A stretch of DNA of 21,663 nucleotides from the NCBI GenBank assembly GCA_036397815.1, contig DASWIE010000104.1, positions 1 to 21,663 of the forward strand, given 5' to 3'. This stretch comes from DASQFY01 sp036397815. GTDB lineage: Bacteria; Chloroflexota; Limnocylindria; QHBO01. Below are positions 15,595 to 21,663 of the stretch, in pieces. The translations under genes were made by a program, and so were the position numbers. Below the pieces are notes generated by a model that was not told the DNA's origin, ran no database searches, and worked only from the letters and a program-made list of their open reading frames with translations. How positions within the stretch are numbered: position 1 is the first letter of the stretch; the number at the start of each line of letters is the position of its first letter.

Positions 15595-15879
15595 CTAGCG
15601 TTCCACGCTCACGCCGCGCCAGAAGGCAACGTAGCCCTCCACGTTCTTGGCGGCGTCCAGGGTGTCGGGGTAGTACCACGCCGCGTCGCGGTTCACCTGC
15701 TCGCCGACCACCACGTCGTAGTACGAGGCGGTCCCCTTCCAATCGCAGACGGTGTGGGTGTCGCTCGGCCGCAGCAGATCCACCTTCACCGACTCGGGCG
15801 GGAAGTAGACGTTTCCCTCGACGACCTCGAAGCGGTCGCTCTCGGCTATCAATTCCCCGTTCCAGGTGGCGCGTGCCAT
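15595..15879 (-). CDS. DUF427 domain protein
   Basis: A 94-aa single-domain protein with the family hallmarks: RATWNGELIAESDRFEVVEGNVYFPPE near the N-terminus (in two stretches), then TVCDWKGTASYYDVVVG (about residues 43-59) and DAAWYYPDTLDAAKNVEGYVAFW towards the end. DUF427 members are small beta-rich proteins of unproven function, often beside oxidoreductases. The ATG at 15879 is preferred to the longer frame to 16026, whose extra 49 residues are Arg-rich and unlike the family, and because TATGGT lies 6 nt upstream. It is the first gene of a pair with the F420 oxidoreductase. Confidence 0.93.
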   Translation of the reverse strand: MARATWNGELIAESDRFEVVEGNVYFPPESVKVDLLRPSDTHTVCDWKGTASYYDVVVGEQVNRDAAWYYPDTLDAAKNVEGYVAFWRGVSVER

Positions 15880-15885
15880 GCGCGA

Positions 15886-15891
15886 ACCATA
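15886..15891 (-). promoter_or_regulatory. Candidate -10 element for a leaderless DUF427 transcript
   Basis: On the minus strand TATGGT ends 6 nt before the ATG at 15879, the best match in the window to the leaderless pattern. It marks a separate transcription start from the upstream diguanylate cyclase gene, which ends at 15938. Confidence 0.5.
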
Positions 15892-15937
15892 GCCGCGGCG
15901 GGCACGGCCTGCACGGCCACGGCCGGCACTGCGGGGA

Positions 15938-17134
15938 TCAGCTGACGGCCCTCTCCGGCTCGGGGCTGCGCGCCTCGTCCACCGCCACCCGGTTGCGCCC
16001 GAGCCGCTTGGCCTGGTAGAGGGCACGATCCGCGCGGCGCAGCAGCTGGGTCGGGTTGGCGCTGTTGAACCGATCGGCGACGGCCACGCCGGCGCTCACC
16101 GTGAGGCCCCACGGGCCAGTCCGTGCGTCCTGCTCGACAGCCTCGCGGACGCGCTCCGCCAGGCGCGCCGCGCCCGCCAGGTCACTACCGGGCAGCAGGA
16201 TCAGGAACTCCTCGCCGCCATAGCGAAAGGCCAGGTCGCGGTCGCGCACCGTGGCGCGCAGGATCTCGCCGACCCGGGTCAGCGCCGCGTCGCCGCTCAG
16301 GTGGCCGTTCCGATCGTTGAACGCCTTGAAGTGGTCGAGATCGAACAGCACCGCCGCCAGCCGACGCCCGGCCAGCTCGGCCAAGGTCTCGTCGAGCGCG
16401 CGCCGATTGCCGATCCCGGTGACCGTGTCCAGTCGCGCCGTCCGCGTCAGCTCGCGGTTCAGCGCCTCCACCCGCGACTCCTGCAGCTGTGCGTAGCGGC
16501 CGACCCGACGCAGCTCGAACTGCTGCTCGAGCATGCGCGACAGGCGGCGGCGCGCGATCACCTGCCCGACGCCGCTGGCCACTGCCGCGGCGCCGATCGC
16601 GACCAGCACACCGGTGGGGTCGTCCGCGCCGAAGCCCCGCGTCGGCGCGACGAGGACCACCAGCGCCGAGAGGCCGGTGGCGGCGGCCAGCCAGCCGGCG
16701 TGCCAGCGAGGGCTCCACGGCAGGAAGAGCCCGGAGGCCACGATCAGGATGGCCATGTACGGCACGGCGGCGGTGCCGCCCTGGGGTCCCAACCGGCCCT
16801 CGACGATCGTGGACGCGAAGACCAGCAGGAGGGCGGTCAGCACCGCCGGCTCCGGCGCCCAGCCGAAGCGGCGGACCATGCGCTCGATGGTCACCACGAC
16901 CAGGATGACCGCCAGGTCGACCCATGCGCGCGAGGCCGCCGCGGATCCGAATTGCGTGAAGTCGAGCAGGCTGTCGACGATGAGGACCGCGACCAGCGGC
17001 GGGGTGGCCACCTGCACGGCGCGGCGCACCGCGCGGTGCAGCGCCAGGTTCGCTCGGCGCCGGCTCGCGGCCGAAGACGCACTGCCCGCCCGCCCGCGGC
17101 GTTCGGGCCAGGAGGCCATGACCATGGGCGTCAT
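15938..17134 (-). CDS. Membrane-bound diguanylate cyclase (GGDEF)
   Basis: A 398-aa protein with an N-terminal membrane module of about six helices (between residues 41 and 195), a short coiled linker (RRVGRYAQLQESRVEALNRE) and a C-terminal GGDEF domain (about 235-390). The active-site motif is GGEEF (306-310), with FDLDHFKAFND as the metal/substrate-binding strand. An RxxD inhibitory site (Arg297-Asp300) lies 5 residues before GGEEF, so the enzyme should make cyclic di-GMP from two GTP and be feedback-inhibited. The membrane part resembles no named sensor domain to me. The start is uncertain: ATGs at 17134, 17125 and 17119 lie close together and none has a good Shine-Dalgarno. Confidence 0.94.
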   Translation of the reverse strand: MTPMVMASWPERRGRAGSASSAASRRRANLALHRAVRRAVQVATPPLVAVLIVDSLLDFTQFGSAAASRAWVDLAVILVVVTIERMVRRFGWAPEPAVLTALLLVFASTIVEGRLGPQGGTAAVPYMAILIVASGLFLPWSPRWHAGWLAAATGLSALVVLVAPTRGFGADDPTGVLVAIGAAAVASGVGQVIARRRLSRMLEQQFELRRVGRYAQLQESRVEALNRELTRTARLDTVTGIGNRRALDETLAELAGRRLAAVLFDLDHFKAFNDRNGHLSGDAALTRVGEILRATVRDRDLAFRYGGEEFLILLPGSDLAGAARLAERVREAVEQDARTGPWGLTVSAGVAVADRFNSANPTQLLRRADRALYQAKRLGRNRVAVDEARSPEPERAVS

Positions 17135-17203
17135 GGTTGACGCTCGAACGCGCCGGCGATATCGGCCGATGGTCCTGTGCCGGTCTCGCGCCGTGATGCG
17201 CGA

Positions 17204-17239
17204 GATGGCGGCGCCGGCAGGGCCTCCGGCGCCGCCATC
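17204..17239 (-). terminator. Strong hairpin downstream of trpB2
   Basis: A perfect 14-bp inverted repeat (17204-17217 with 17226-17239, 8-nt loop) begins about 10 nt beyond the trpB2 stop on the minus strand. There is no U-tract after it, so it may protect the 3' end or assist a factor-dependent stop. Confidence 0.55.
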
Positions 17240-17249
17240 GGTTCAGACC

Positions 17250-18602
17250 CTAAACGGCGACCGCCTCGCGCTGCGGCTCGTACTCGACGTCGGTCAGCTC
17301 GCCCGCCAGGTAGGCGTCGTACGCCGCCATGTCGAAGAACCCGTGCCCGGAGAGGTTGAACAAGATCACCCGCTCTTCCCGCGCGTCGCGGGCGGCGAGC
17401 GCCTCGTCGATCGCCGCCTTGATGGCGTGCGACGACTCGGGTGCCGGGACCAGGCCTTCGGTGCGGGCAAAACGCACCGCAGCCTCGAAGCAGGGGTTCT
17501 GCGCGTAGGCCCGTGCCTCGATGAAGCCCAGCTCATACAGGTGGCTGACCAGCGGCGCCATGCCGTGGTAGCGCAGGCCGCCGGCGTGGATCGGGGCGGG
17601 ACGGAACTCGTGCCCCAGGGTGTGCATCTTGACCATCGGCGCCAGGCCGACCGTGTCGCCGAAGTCGTAGCGATACTCGCCCTGCGTCAGGCTTGGGCAG
17701 GACGCCGGCTCGACCGCCAGGAACCTCGTCTTCGAGCTGCCGCTCAACCGCTCGCGAAGGAACGGGAAGGCGATGCCCGAGAAGTTCGAGCCGCCGCCGG
17801 CGCAGCCGATCACGACGTCCGGCACGTCGCCGGCCATCTCCATCTGCTTGATCGCCTCCTGGCCGATCACGGTCTGGTGCAGGAGCACGTGGTTCAGCAC
17901 GCTGCCGAGCGAGTACTTGGTGTCCTCGCGGGTCGCTGCCTCCTCGACCGCTTCGCTGATGGCGATGCCCAGGCTGCCGGTCGAGTCCGGATCGGCCGCC
18001 AGGATGGTGCGGCCGGCATTCGTTTCGTTCGACGGCGAGGGCACGACGGTCCCTCCGAAGGTCTCGATGAACGAGCGCCGGTACGGCTTCTGCTCGTAGC
18101 TGACGCGCACCATGAAGACCTTGGTCTCGATGCCGAACATCGCCCCGGCGTAGGCGAGCGCGCTCCCCCACTGGCCGGCACCCGTCTCGGTGACCAGGCG
18201 CGTGACGCCCTCCTCCCGGTTGTAGTACGCCTGCGCCAGCGCGGTGTTCGGCTTGTGCGAGCCGGCCGGCGAGCCGCCCTCGTACTTGTAGTAGATCCGG
18301 GCGGGGGTATCGAGCGAGCGCTCGAGGCCGAGGGCCCGGACGAGCGGTGAGGGCCGGTAGGTCCGGTACGCGTCGCGCACCGGCTCCGGGATCGGGATGT
18401 AGCGCTCGGCGCTGACCTCCTGCTTGATCAGCTCCATCGGGAACAGCGGCGCCAGGTCGGCAGGACCGATGGCCTCCCCGGTCCCCGGATGGAGCGGCGG
18501 CGGCAACGGCTCCGGCAAGTCGGCGGCGATGTTGTAGAAGTGCGTCGGCAGCTCGCTCTCGGGGAGCATGTACCGGCGCTGCGTGCCTTGGGATGGGGAC
18601 AT
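17250..18602 (-). CDS. trpB2: TrpB-like PLP enzyme (tryptophan synthase beta chain, TrpB2 type)
   Basis: A 450-aa fold-type II PLP enzyme that condenses indole (or a related substrate) with serine or phosphoserine to tryptophan. The PLP lysine is Lys117 in GSHKPNTA, the substrate loop is TETGAGQWG (138-146), and the phosphate-binding loop is GCAGGGSNFSG (266-276). The QWG variant, the extra N-terminal 60 residues and the length (TrpB1 is about 400) indicate TrpB2, which often acts without TrpA; no trpA is nearby. The ATG at 18602 has GGAGG 8 nt upstream; the frame extending further upstream runs through the leader RNA and is not used. A tryptophan T-box precedes the gene, strong evidence for a role in tryptophan supply. 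Confidence 0.97.
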   Translation of the reverse strand: MSPSQGTQRRYMLPESELPTHFYNIAADLPEPLPPPLHPGTGEAIGPADLAPLFPMELIKQEVSAERYIPIPEPVRDAYRTYRPSPLVRALGLERSLDTPARIYYKYEGGSPAGSHKPNTALAQAYYNREEGVTRLVTETGAGQWGSALAYAGAMFGIETKVFMVRVSYEQKPYRRSFIETFGGTVVPSPSNETNAGRTILAADPDSTGSLGIAISEAVEEAATREDTKYSLGSVLNHVLLHQTVIGQEAIKQMEMAGDVPDVVIGCAGGGSNFSGIAFPFLRERLSGSSKTRFLAVEPASCPSLTQGEYRYDFGDTVGLAPMVKMHTLGHEFRPAPIHAGGLRYHGMAPLVSHLYELGFIEARAYAQNPCFEAAVRFARTEGLVPAPESSHAIKAAIDEALAARDAREERVILFNLSGHGFFDMAAYDAYLAGELTDVEYEPQREAVAV

Positions 18603-18926
18603 ATCGGTGACCTCCAGAGAACAACGAAACCCCGTCGTCATGAAAGGACGAGGGGGTCTTCTCGTGGTGCCACCTTTGTTCCCCGGTGTTCTCACCCGGG
18701 CTCATTCGACCACGGCGTCCGCGCCTGCGCGCTTCGGCGATGGCCTCGGCCTCGATATCGGTGCCTCTCCGCCGGAGGCTACTGGTGGACCGATGCGTCC
18801 GCGTTTGCCTTCGGAGCTCACGGGTCCATTCCCTCAGCCACCGCCGCCGGGGTCACACTGCTCCCGGCTCCCTGGAGGCGCACGTTGCTCAGGTACTCGT
18901 CCCGATCGTCGCCGTCTTCAGATGTG
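18603..18926 (-). promoter_or_regulatory. Tryptophan T-box riboswitch leader
   Basis: Read on the minus strand. The Stem I apical arm is CCGGG/CCCGG (18867-18863 with 18851-18847). A specifier sequence GGAATGGACCC carries UGG (Trp) at 18828-18826. A Stem III-like hairpin is at 18700-18681. The T-box AAAGGTGGCACCACG is at 18677-18663. A terminator hairpin (CCCC C TCGTC with GACGA C GGGG, 18656-18630) is followed by TTTCGTTGTT. The bulge UGGC would pair with a tRNA ending GCCA, matching the G discriminator base of bacterial tRNA-Trp. Uncharged tRNA-Trp would therefore favour antitermination and trpB2 expression. The hairpin does not cover the GGAGG of trpB2, so control is most likely at transcription termination. 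Confidence 0.88.
18630..18656 (-). terminator. T-box regulated intrinsic terminator
   Basis: A nine-pair stem with a central C-C mismatch and loop CTTTCAT, followed on the minus strand by a short U-rich run, just downstream of the T-box sequence and 28 nt before the trpB2 start codon. Confidence 0.75.
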
Positions 18927-18932
18927 CCGCGG

Positions 18933-18962
18933 ACGGTACGCCTCGAGCGTAGGCCGTGTCAA
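18933..18962 (-). promoter_or_regulatory. Sigma70-like promoter of the T-box/trpB2 transcript
   Basis: On the minus strand a perfect -35 TTGACA (18962-18957) is followed after 18 nt by TACCGT (18938-18933), a TAnnnT -10. Initiation near 18926 would give a leader of about 325 nt, as expected for a T-box RNA. Confidence 0.7.
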
Positions 18963-18983
18963 TCCCGCGCCAGCCTTGTTCGG

Positions 18984-19144
18984 TGCCATCCTGGGTGGCA
19001 TTCCGACCGTCGGCGACGAGCAAACACCTCGGAAGCACGCTCTCGATGGTCGTACGGCCACGGTGAGTGGCCAAACGACCGTCGGCAGCGTCTCTGACAC
19101 GCTGCACGACGGACTCGGTGGTCATAACGCCACCAGGAGTGGCG
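18984..19144. repeat. Array of three hairpins with exact 72-bp period
   Basis: Three stem-loops, TGCCA/TGGCA (18984-19000), GGCCAC/GTGGCC (19056-19072) and CGCCAC/GTGGCG (19128-19144), have centres 72 and 72 bp apart. The full 72-bp units at 18984 and 19056 agree at 42 of 72 positions, with an 11-bp shared block CGACCGTCGGC. The array fills the gap between the kinase stop codon and the trpB2 promoter. On the minus strand one frame reads as two 24-residue repeats (RFATPGG... and RLATHRG..., each ending ADG), but no normal gene is evident. Confidence 0.7.
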
Positions 19145-19147
19145 AAC

Positions 19148-20515
19148 CTACGTCTCGCGCTCCGTCTCCGCTGGCGCCTCGGTTCGCGTGGTCGACCGCG
19201 GAATGGTGCCCGGCAGCGTGACGGTGAAGCAGGTCAGTCCCGGCTTGGACTCCACCTCGATCCGTCCGCCATGGCGAGCGACCACCGAATGGCTGATGTG
19301 CAGGCCAAGGCCGGTTCCGACGCCCGGCGCCTTGGTGGTGAAGAACGGCTCGAAGAGGTGCGGCAGCACGTCGGCCGGGATGCCCGGGCCGGTGTCGCAG
19401 ATGCGGACCCGCATGCCGCCGTCGACCGCATCGGCATAGATGTCGATCGCACCGCGCCCATCCATGGCGTCCGTGGCGTTGTCGATCAGGTTCGTCCAGA
19501 CCTGGTTCAGCTCGCTGCCATAGGCCTCGATCTCGGGCAGGTCCGGGGCGTAGTGGCGAGTCACGTCGACCCCGCTCTTCAGCTTGGAGCGGAGGATCAC
19601 CAGCGTGCTGTCAAGCCCGGATCGCACGTCGACGCGCTGCACCGGGGCCTGATCGAGGTAGGTGTAGCTCTTCACCGCGCCCACGATCTCGCTGATCCGC
19701 TCGCCGGCCATCCCCACCTCGCGCAGAAGCGCGTCGATCTTGGCCGAGGCGGCCAGCCAGGCGGCGCCGTCGCGCGCGGTCTCCGGATCCATGCCCGTAA
19801 ATGCGTCGCGCAGCTGGTCGGCGCTCCAGCCCGCGTCCACCAGTGCGGCGGCGACCTCCGAGTCCCCCACCAGGTCGGTGATCTCGTCCACGGCATCGGC
19901 ACGCTCCAGCGCGGTCAACGTCGGTGCATCGGCCGACGGGTGGATCCCGATCAGGTCATGCGGCGGGTGCTGTCGGTCGCGCGCGGCAATCGCCTCGGAC
20001 AGCAGCGAGACCGACCGCCGGATGGCGGCCGCGGGGTTGTTCAGCTCGTGCGCCAATCCCGCGGCAAGCGTGCCCAGCCCCGCCAGCTTCTCGCGCTGGC
20101 GCAGCATCGACTCGGTGGAGCGCAGGCGCTCGAGCACGGTCCGCAGCAGGGCGATGGCGGCGTCCGGGCCGCTGTCGAGCAGCTGCAGCAGACCTTCACG
20201 CGGGATGCGGATCACCTCCGCGTCGGTCACCGCCCGGACCGATGCGGTGCGCGGGCGGCCCTCGAGGGCGGCCATCTCGCCCTGGATCGCTCCCGGCCCG
20301 ACCCGCGCCAGCGGCAGCTCGCTGGCGCCGGCCCGCTTGGTGACCTCGAGCTCGCCCGACGTGACCACGTACATCGAGTCGCCCGGATCGCCCTCGCGGA
20401 TCAGGAGCTCGCCCGCCGGAACGCGCATCGGCTCAGTCGTGGCCGCCAGGCGCTCCAGGTTGGCATCGTCGAGCCCGGCGAAGAGTGGCGTCTGGCGCAG
20501 CACGTCCGTCGACAT
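19148..20515 (-). CDS. Sensor histidine kinase with N-terminal cyclic nucleotide-binding domain
   Basis: A 455-aa soluble kinase. Residues 1-120 form a CRP-like cyclic nucleotide-binding domain with the phosphate cassette GEMAALEGRPRTASV (79-93) including Glu80 and Arg89, so nucleotide binding is plausible. The H-box is GLAHELNNPAAA with His156. The ATPase domain has NLIDNATDA (342-350), DTGPGIP (374-380), FEPFFTTK (388-395) and GVGTGLGLH (398-406). The H-box to N-box distance is about 190 residues, clearly longer than the usual 100 or so; the extra helical stretch is roughly 175-275. No membrane segment is present. It starts 4 nt after the FAD oxidoreductase stop, so the two are one operon. 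There is no response regulator gene within the window. Confidence 0.95.
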   Translation of the reverse strand: MSTDVLRQTPLFAGLDDANLERLAATTEPMRVPAGELLIREGDPGDSMYVVTSGELEVTKRAGASELPLARVGPGAIQGEMAALEGRPRTASVRAVTDAEVIRIPREGLLQLLDSGPDAAIALLRTVLERLRSTESMLRQREKLAGLGTLAAGLAHELNNPAAAIRRSVSLLSEAIAARDRQHPPHDLIGIHPSADAPTLTALERADAVDEITDLVGDSEVAAALVDAGWSADQLRDAFTGMDPETARDGAAWLAASAKIDALLREVGMAGERISEIVGAVKSYTYLDQAPVQRVDVRSGLDSTLVILRSKLKSGVDVTRHYAPDLPEIEAYGSELNQVWTNLIDNATDAMDGRGAIDIYADAVDGGMRVRICDTGPGIPADVLPHLFEPFFTTKAPGVGTGLGLHISHSVVARHGGRIEVESKPGLTCFTVTLPGTIPRSTTRTEAPAETERET

Positions 20516-20519
20516 CGGT

Positions 20520-21663
20520 CTAGATCTCGGCCAGGTACTGGTGCACGAACTGGACAGCCATGGCGCCCTCGCCTACGGCGCTGGCGAGCCGCTTGACGGA
20601 GCGATAGCGCACGTCGCCGGCGCAGAAGACGCCGGGCAGGCTCGACTCCAGCAGGAATGGCTCGCGGTCGAGGCCCCACCCGGTGGGTGGCTTGCCATCC
20701 TGTATCAGGGCCGTTCCGGAGAGGACGAAGCCGGCGGGTTCCCGCATCACCGTGCCCTCCAGCCATTCCGTACGCGGCTGCTGCCCGATGAAGACGAAGA
20801 GCGCGGCTAGGTCCATCTCCTCCGGCCCCTCGGGACCGGTGACGGTCACGCCGCTGAGGTGCTTCTCGCCGCGCACCTCGGTCACCGACGAGCTGAGGCG
20901 CAGCTCGATGATCGGGATCGCGGCCATCTGCTCGATCAGGTATTGGCTCATGCCTGACAGCTCGCTGGTGCGCACGATGAGCAGGACCCGCTTGGCATAG
21001 CGCGACAGGTAGACAGCCGCCTGGCCGGCCGAGTTGCCGCCGCCGACCACTCCGACCTCGGCGTCGCGATAGAGGACCGCCTCGGTGGTCGCGGCGCCGT
21101 AGTAGATCCCGGCGCCGGCCAGCTCGGCGGCTCTGGGCAGCTCGAGCTGCCGGTAGCTGACGCCGGTCGCGACCACCACCGTCTGGCAGCTGATCTCGGA
21201 GCCCTCGGCCAGCGCCACGACTCGATACGGGTCCTCGCGACGGATCCCGCTCACCTCCTGCGGCGAGAGGATCTCGGCGCCGAGCCGGCGCGCCTGGGCG
21301 AGCGCGCGGCGCGCAAGGTCTCCGCCGGTCAGGCCCGCCGGGAAACCGAGGTAGTTCTCGATTCGGCTGGTCGTTCCGGCCTGACCGCCGGGCGCCTCTC
21401 GTTCGATCAAGAGTGTCTTGAGCCCCTCGCTCGCCCCGTACACGGCGGCCGCCAGGCCGGCCGGCCCCCCTCCCACGATCACCAGGTCGTAGAAGGGCAG
21501 CGCGGCGCGCGTCTGGAGGCCGACTTTCTCCGCGATCTGGCGGGTGGTCGGGTCGCGCAGCGAGGTTCCGTCCGGGAAGAGCACGATCGGGATCGCCGGA
21601 TCGAGGGGCTCGTCAGCCTCCGCATCGGTCAGTGACGCCGCCAGCCGGCGGCCCTCCTCGTCG
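20520..21663 (-). CDS. FAD-dependent pyridine nucleotide oxidoreductase, thioredoxin reductase-like (5' end beyond window)
   Basis: The frame is open to the right edge, giving 380 residues of a longer protein; its start is not in the window. The visible part begins with the end of a glutaredoxin-like segment (AIPIVLFPDGTSLRDP). It then shows the FAD-binding GGGPAGLAAAVYG, the family signature ERE-APGGQAG-TTSRIENYLGFP, an NAD(P)H Rossmann motif VGGGNSAGQAAVYLSR, and the C-terminal FAD motif GVFCAGDVRY. The redox CxxC of thioredoxin reductase is absent; its place reads GIYYGAATTEA. Relatives I know carry a receiver or cyclic nucleotide-binding domain upstream, so a signalling fusion is likely. 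Co-transcribed with the histidine kinase. Substrate unknown. Confidence 0.93.
   Translation of the reverse strand, partial: DEEGRRLAASLTDAEADEPLDPAIPIVLFPDGTSLRDPTTRQIAEKVGLQTRAALPFYDLVIVGGGPAGLAAAVYGASEGLKTLLIEREAPGGQAGTTSRIENYLGFPAGLTGGDLARRALAQARRLGAEILSPQEVSGIRREDPYRVVALAEGSEISCQTVVVATGVSYRQLELPRAAELAGAGIYYGAATTEAVLYRDAEVGVVGGGNSAGQAAVYLSRYAKRVLLIVRTSELSGMSQYLIEQMAAIPIIELRLSSSVTEVRGEKHLSGVTVTGPEGPEEMDLAALFVFIGQQPRTEWLEGTVMREPAGFVLSGTALIQDGKPPTGWGLDREPFLLESSLPGVFCAGDVRYRSVKRLASAVGEGAMAVQFVHQYLAEI

Noticed and set aside
16533..18350. 605-aa plus-strand open frame
   Set aside because: Antisense to the diguanylate cyclase and trpB2; no domain recognisable, and both opposing genes are secure.
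18889..19125. 78-aa minus-strand frame over the hairpin array
   Set aside because: It would run through the T-box promoter and lacks a ribosome site; the 24-residue repeats are explained by the 72-bp DNA repeat. Kept as an alternative in the findings.
18984..19144. CRISPR array
   Set aside because: The units are hairpins with changing stems and only 58% identity, not identical short repeats with unique spacers, and there are no cas genes.
18568..19221. 217-aa plus-strand frame across the leader region
   Set aside because: It is antisense to a well-supported T-box RNA and its translation has no recognisable features.
19067..20596. 509-aa plus-strand open frame
   Set aside because: Antisense to the histidine kinase; composition typical of high-GC shadow frames.

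Overview
High-GC, almost fully coding bacterial chromosome segment. Gene content and style point to a Chloroflexota-like bacterium (a deeply branching actinobacterium is the alternative). The pointers are an F420-type luciferase-like oxidoreductase, TrpB2-type tryptophan synthase, an ECF42-type sigma factor with its DGPF partner, many apparently leaderless starts, and a T-box leader. This taxonomic call is inference; no rRNA or other strong marker is in the window. No phage, IS, CRISPR, tRNA or rRNA was seen.

Layout, left to right. Positions 1-334 hold no convincing gene. At 335-1946 a small YCII/DGPF protein and a long ECF42-type sigma factor form a pair, followed by a polytopic DUF4173-like membrane protein, a cyclophilin-type peptidyl-prolyl isomerase and a DPP-IV/S9 serine peptidase (to 6266). 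A secreted, membrane-anchored small protein ends at a strong terminator (6889-6934). A 53-aa zinc-ribbon protein (minus strand) is divergent from an MFS-like membrane protein. Next comes an ArsR-family repressor with a palindromic operator and a thioredoxin, closed by a terminator. A structured repeat region (9389-9492) precedes a secreted M1-like gluzincin, a second MFS transporter and prolyl-tRNA synthetase (to 14699).

From 14718 to the right edge everything is on the minus strand. Read in the direction of transcription, from right to left: an FAD pyridine-nucleotide oxidoreductase (cut by the right edge) runs 4 bp ahead of a cyclic-nucleotide-binding histidine kinase. Three hairpins at exact 72-bp spacing follow. 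A sigma70-like promoter and a tryptophan T-box leader then control a TrpB2 gene. After that come a membrane diguanylate cyclase and a DUF427 / F420-dependent oxidoreductase pair.

The most informative finds are the Trp T-box (UGG specifier, UGGC T-box bulge) on a stand-alone TrpB2, the 72-bp periodic hairpin array beside it, the ArsR-thioredoxin unit with its operator, and a recurring -10-like hexamer 6-9 nt ahead of start codons that lack a Shine-Dalgarno sequence.
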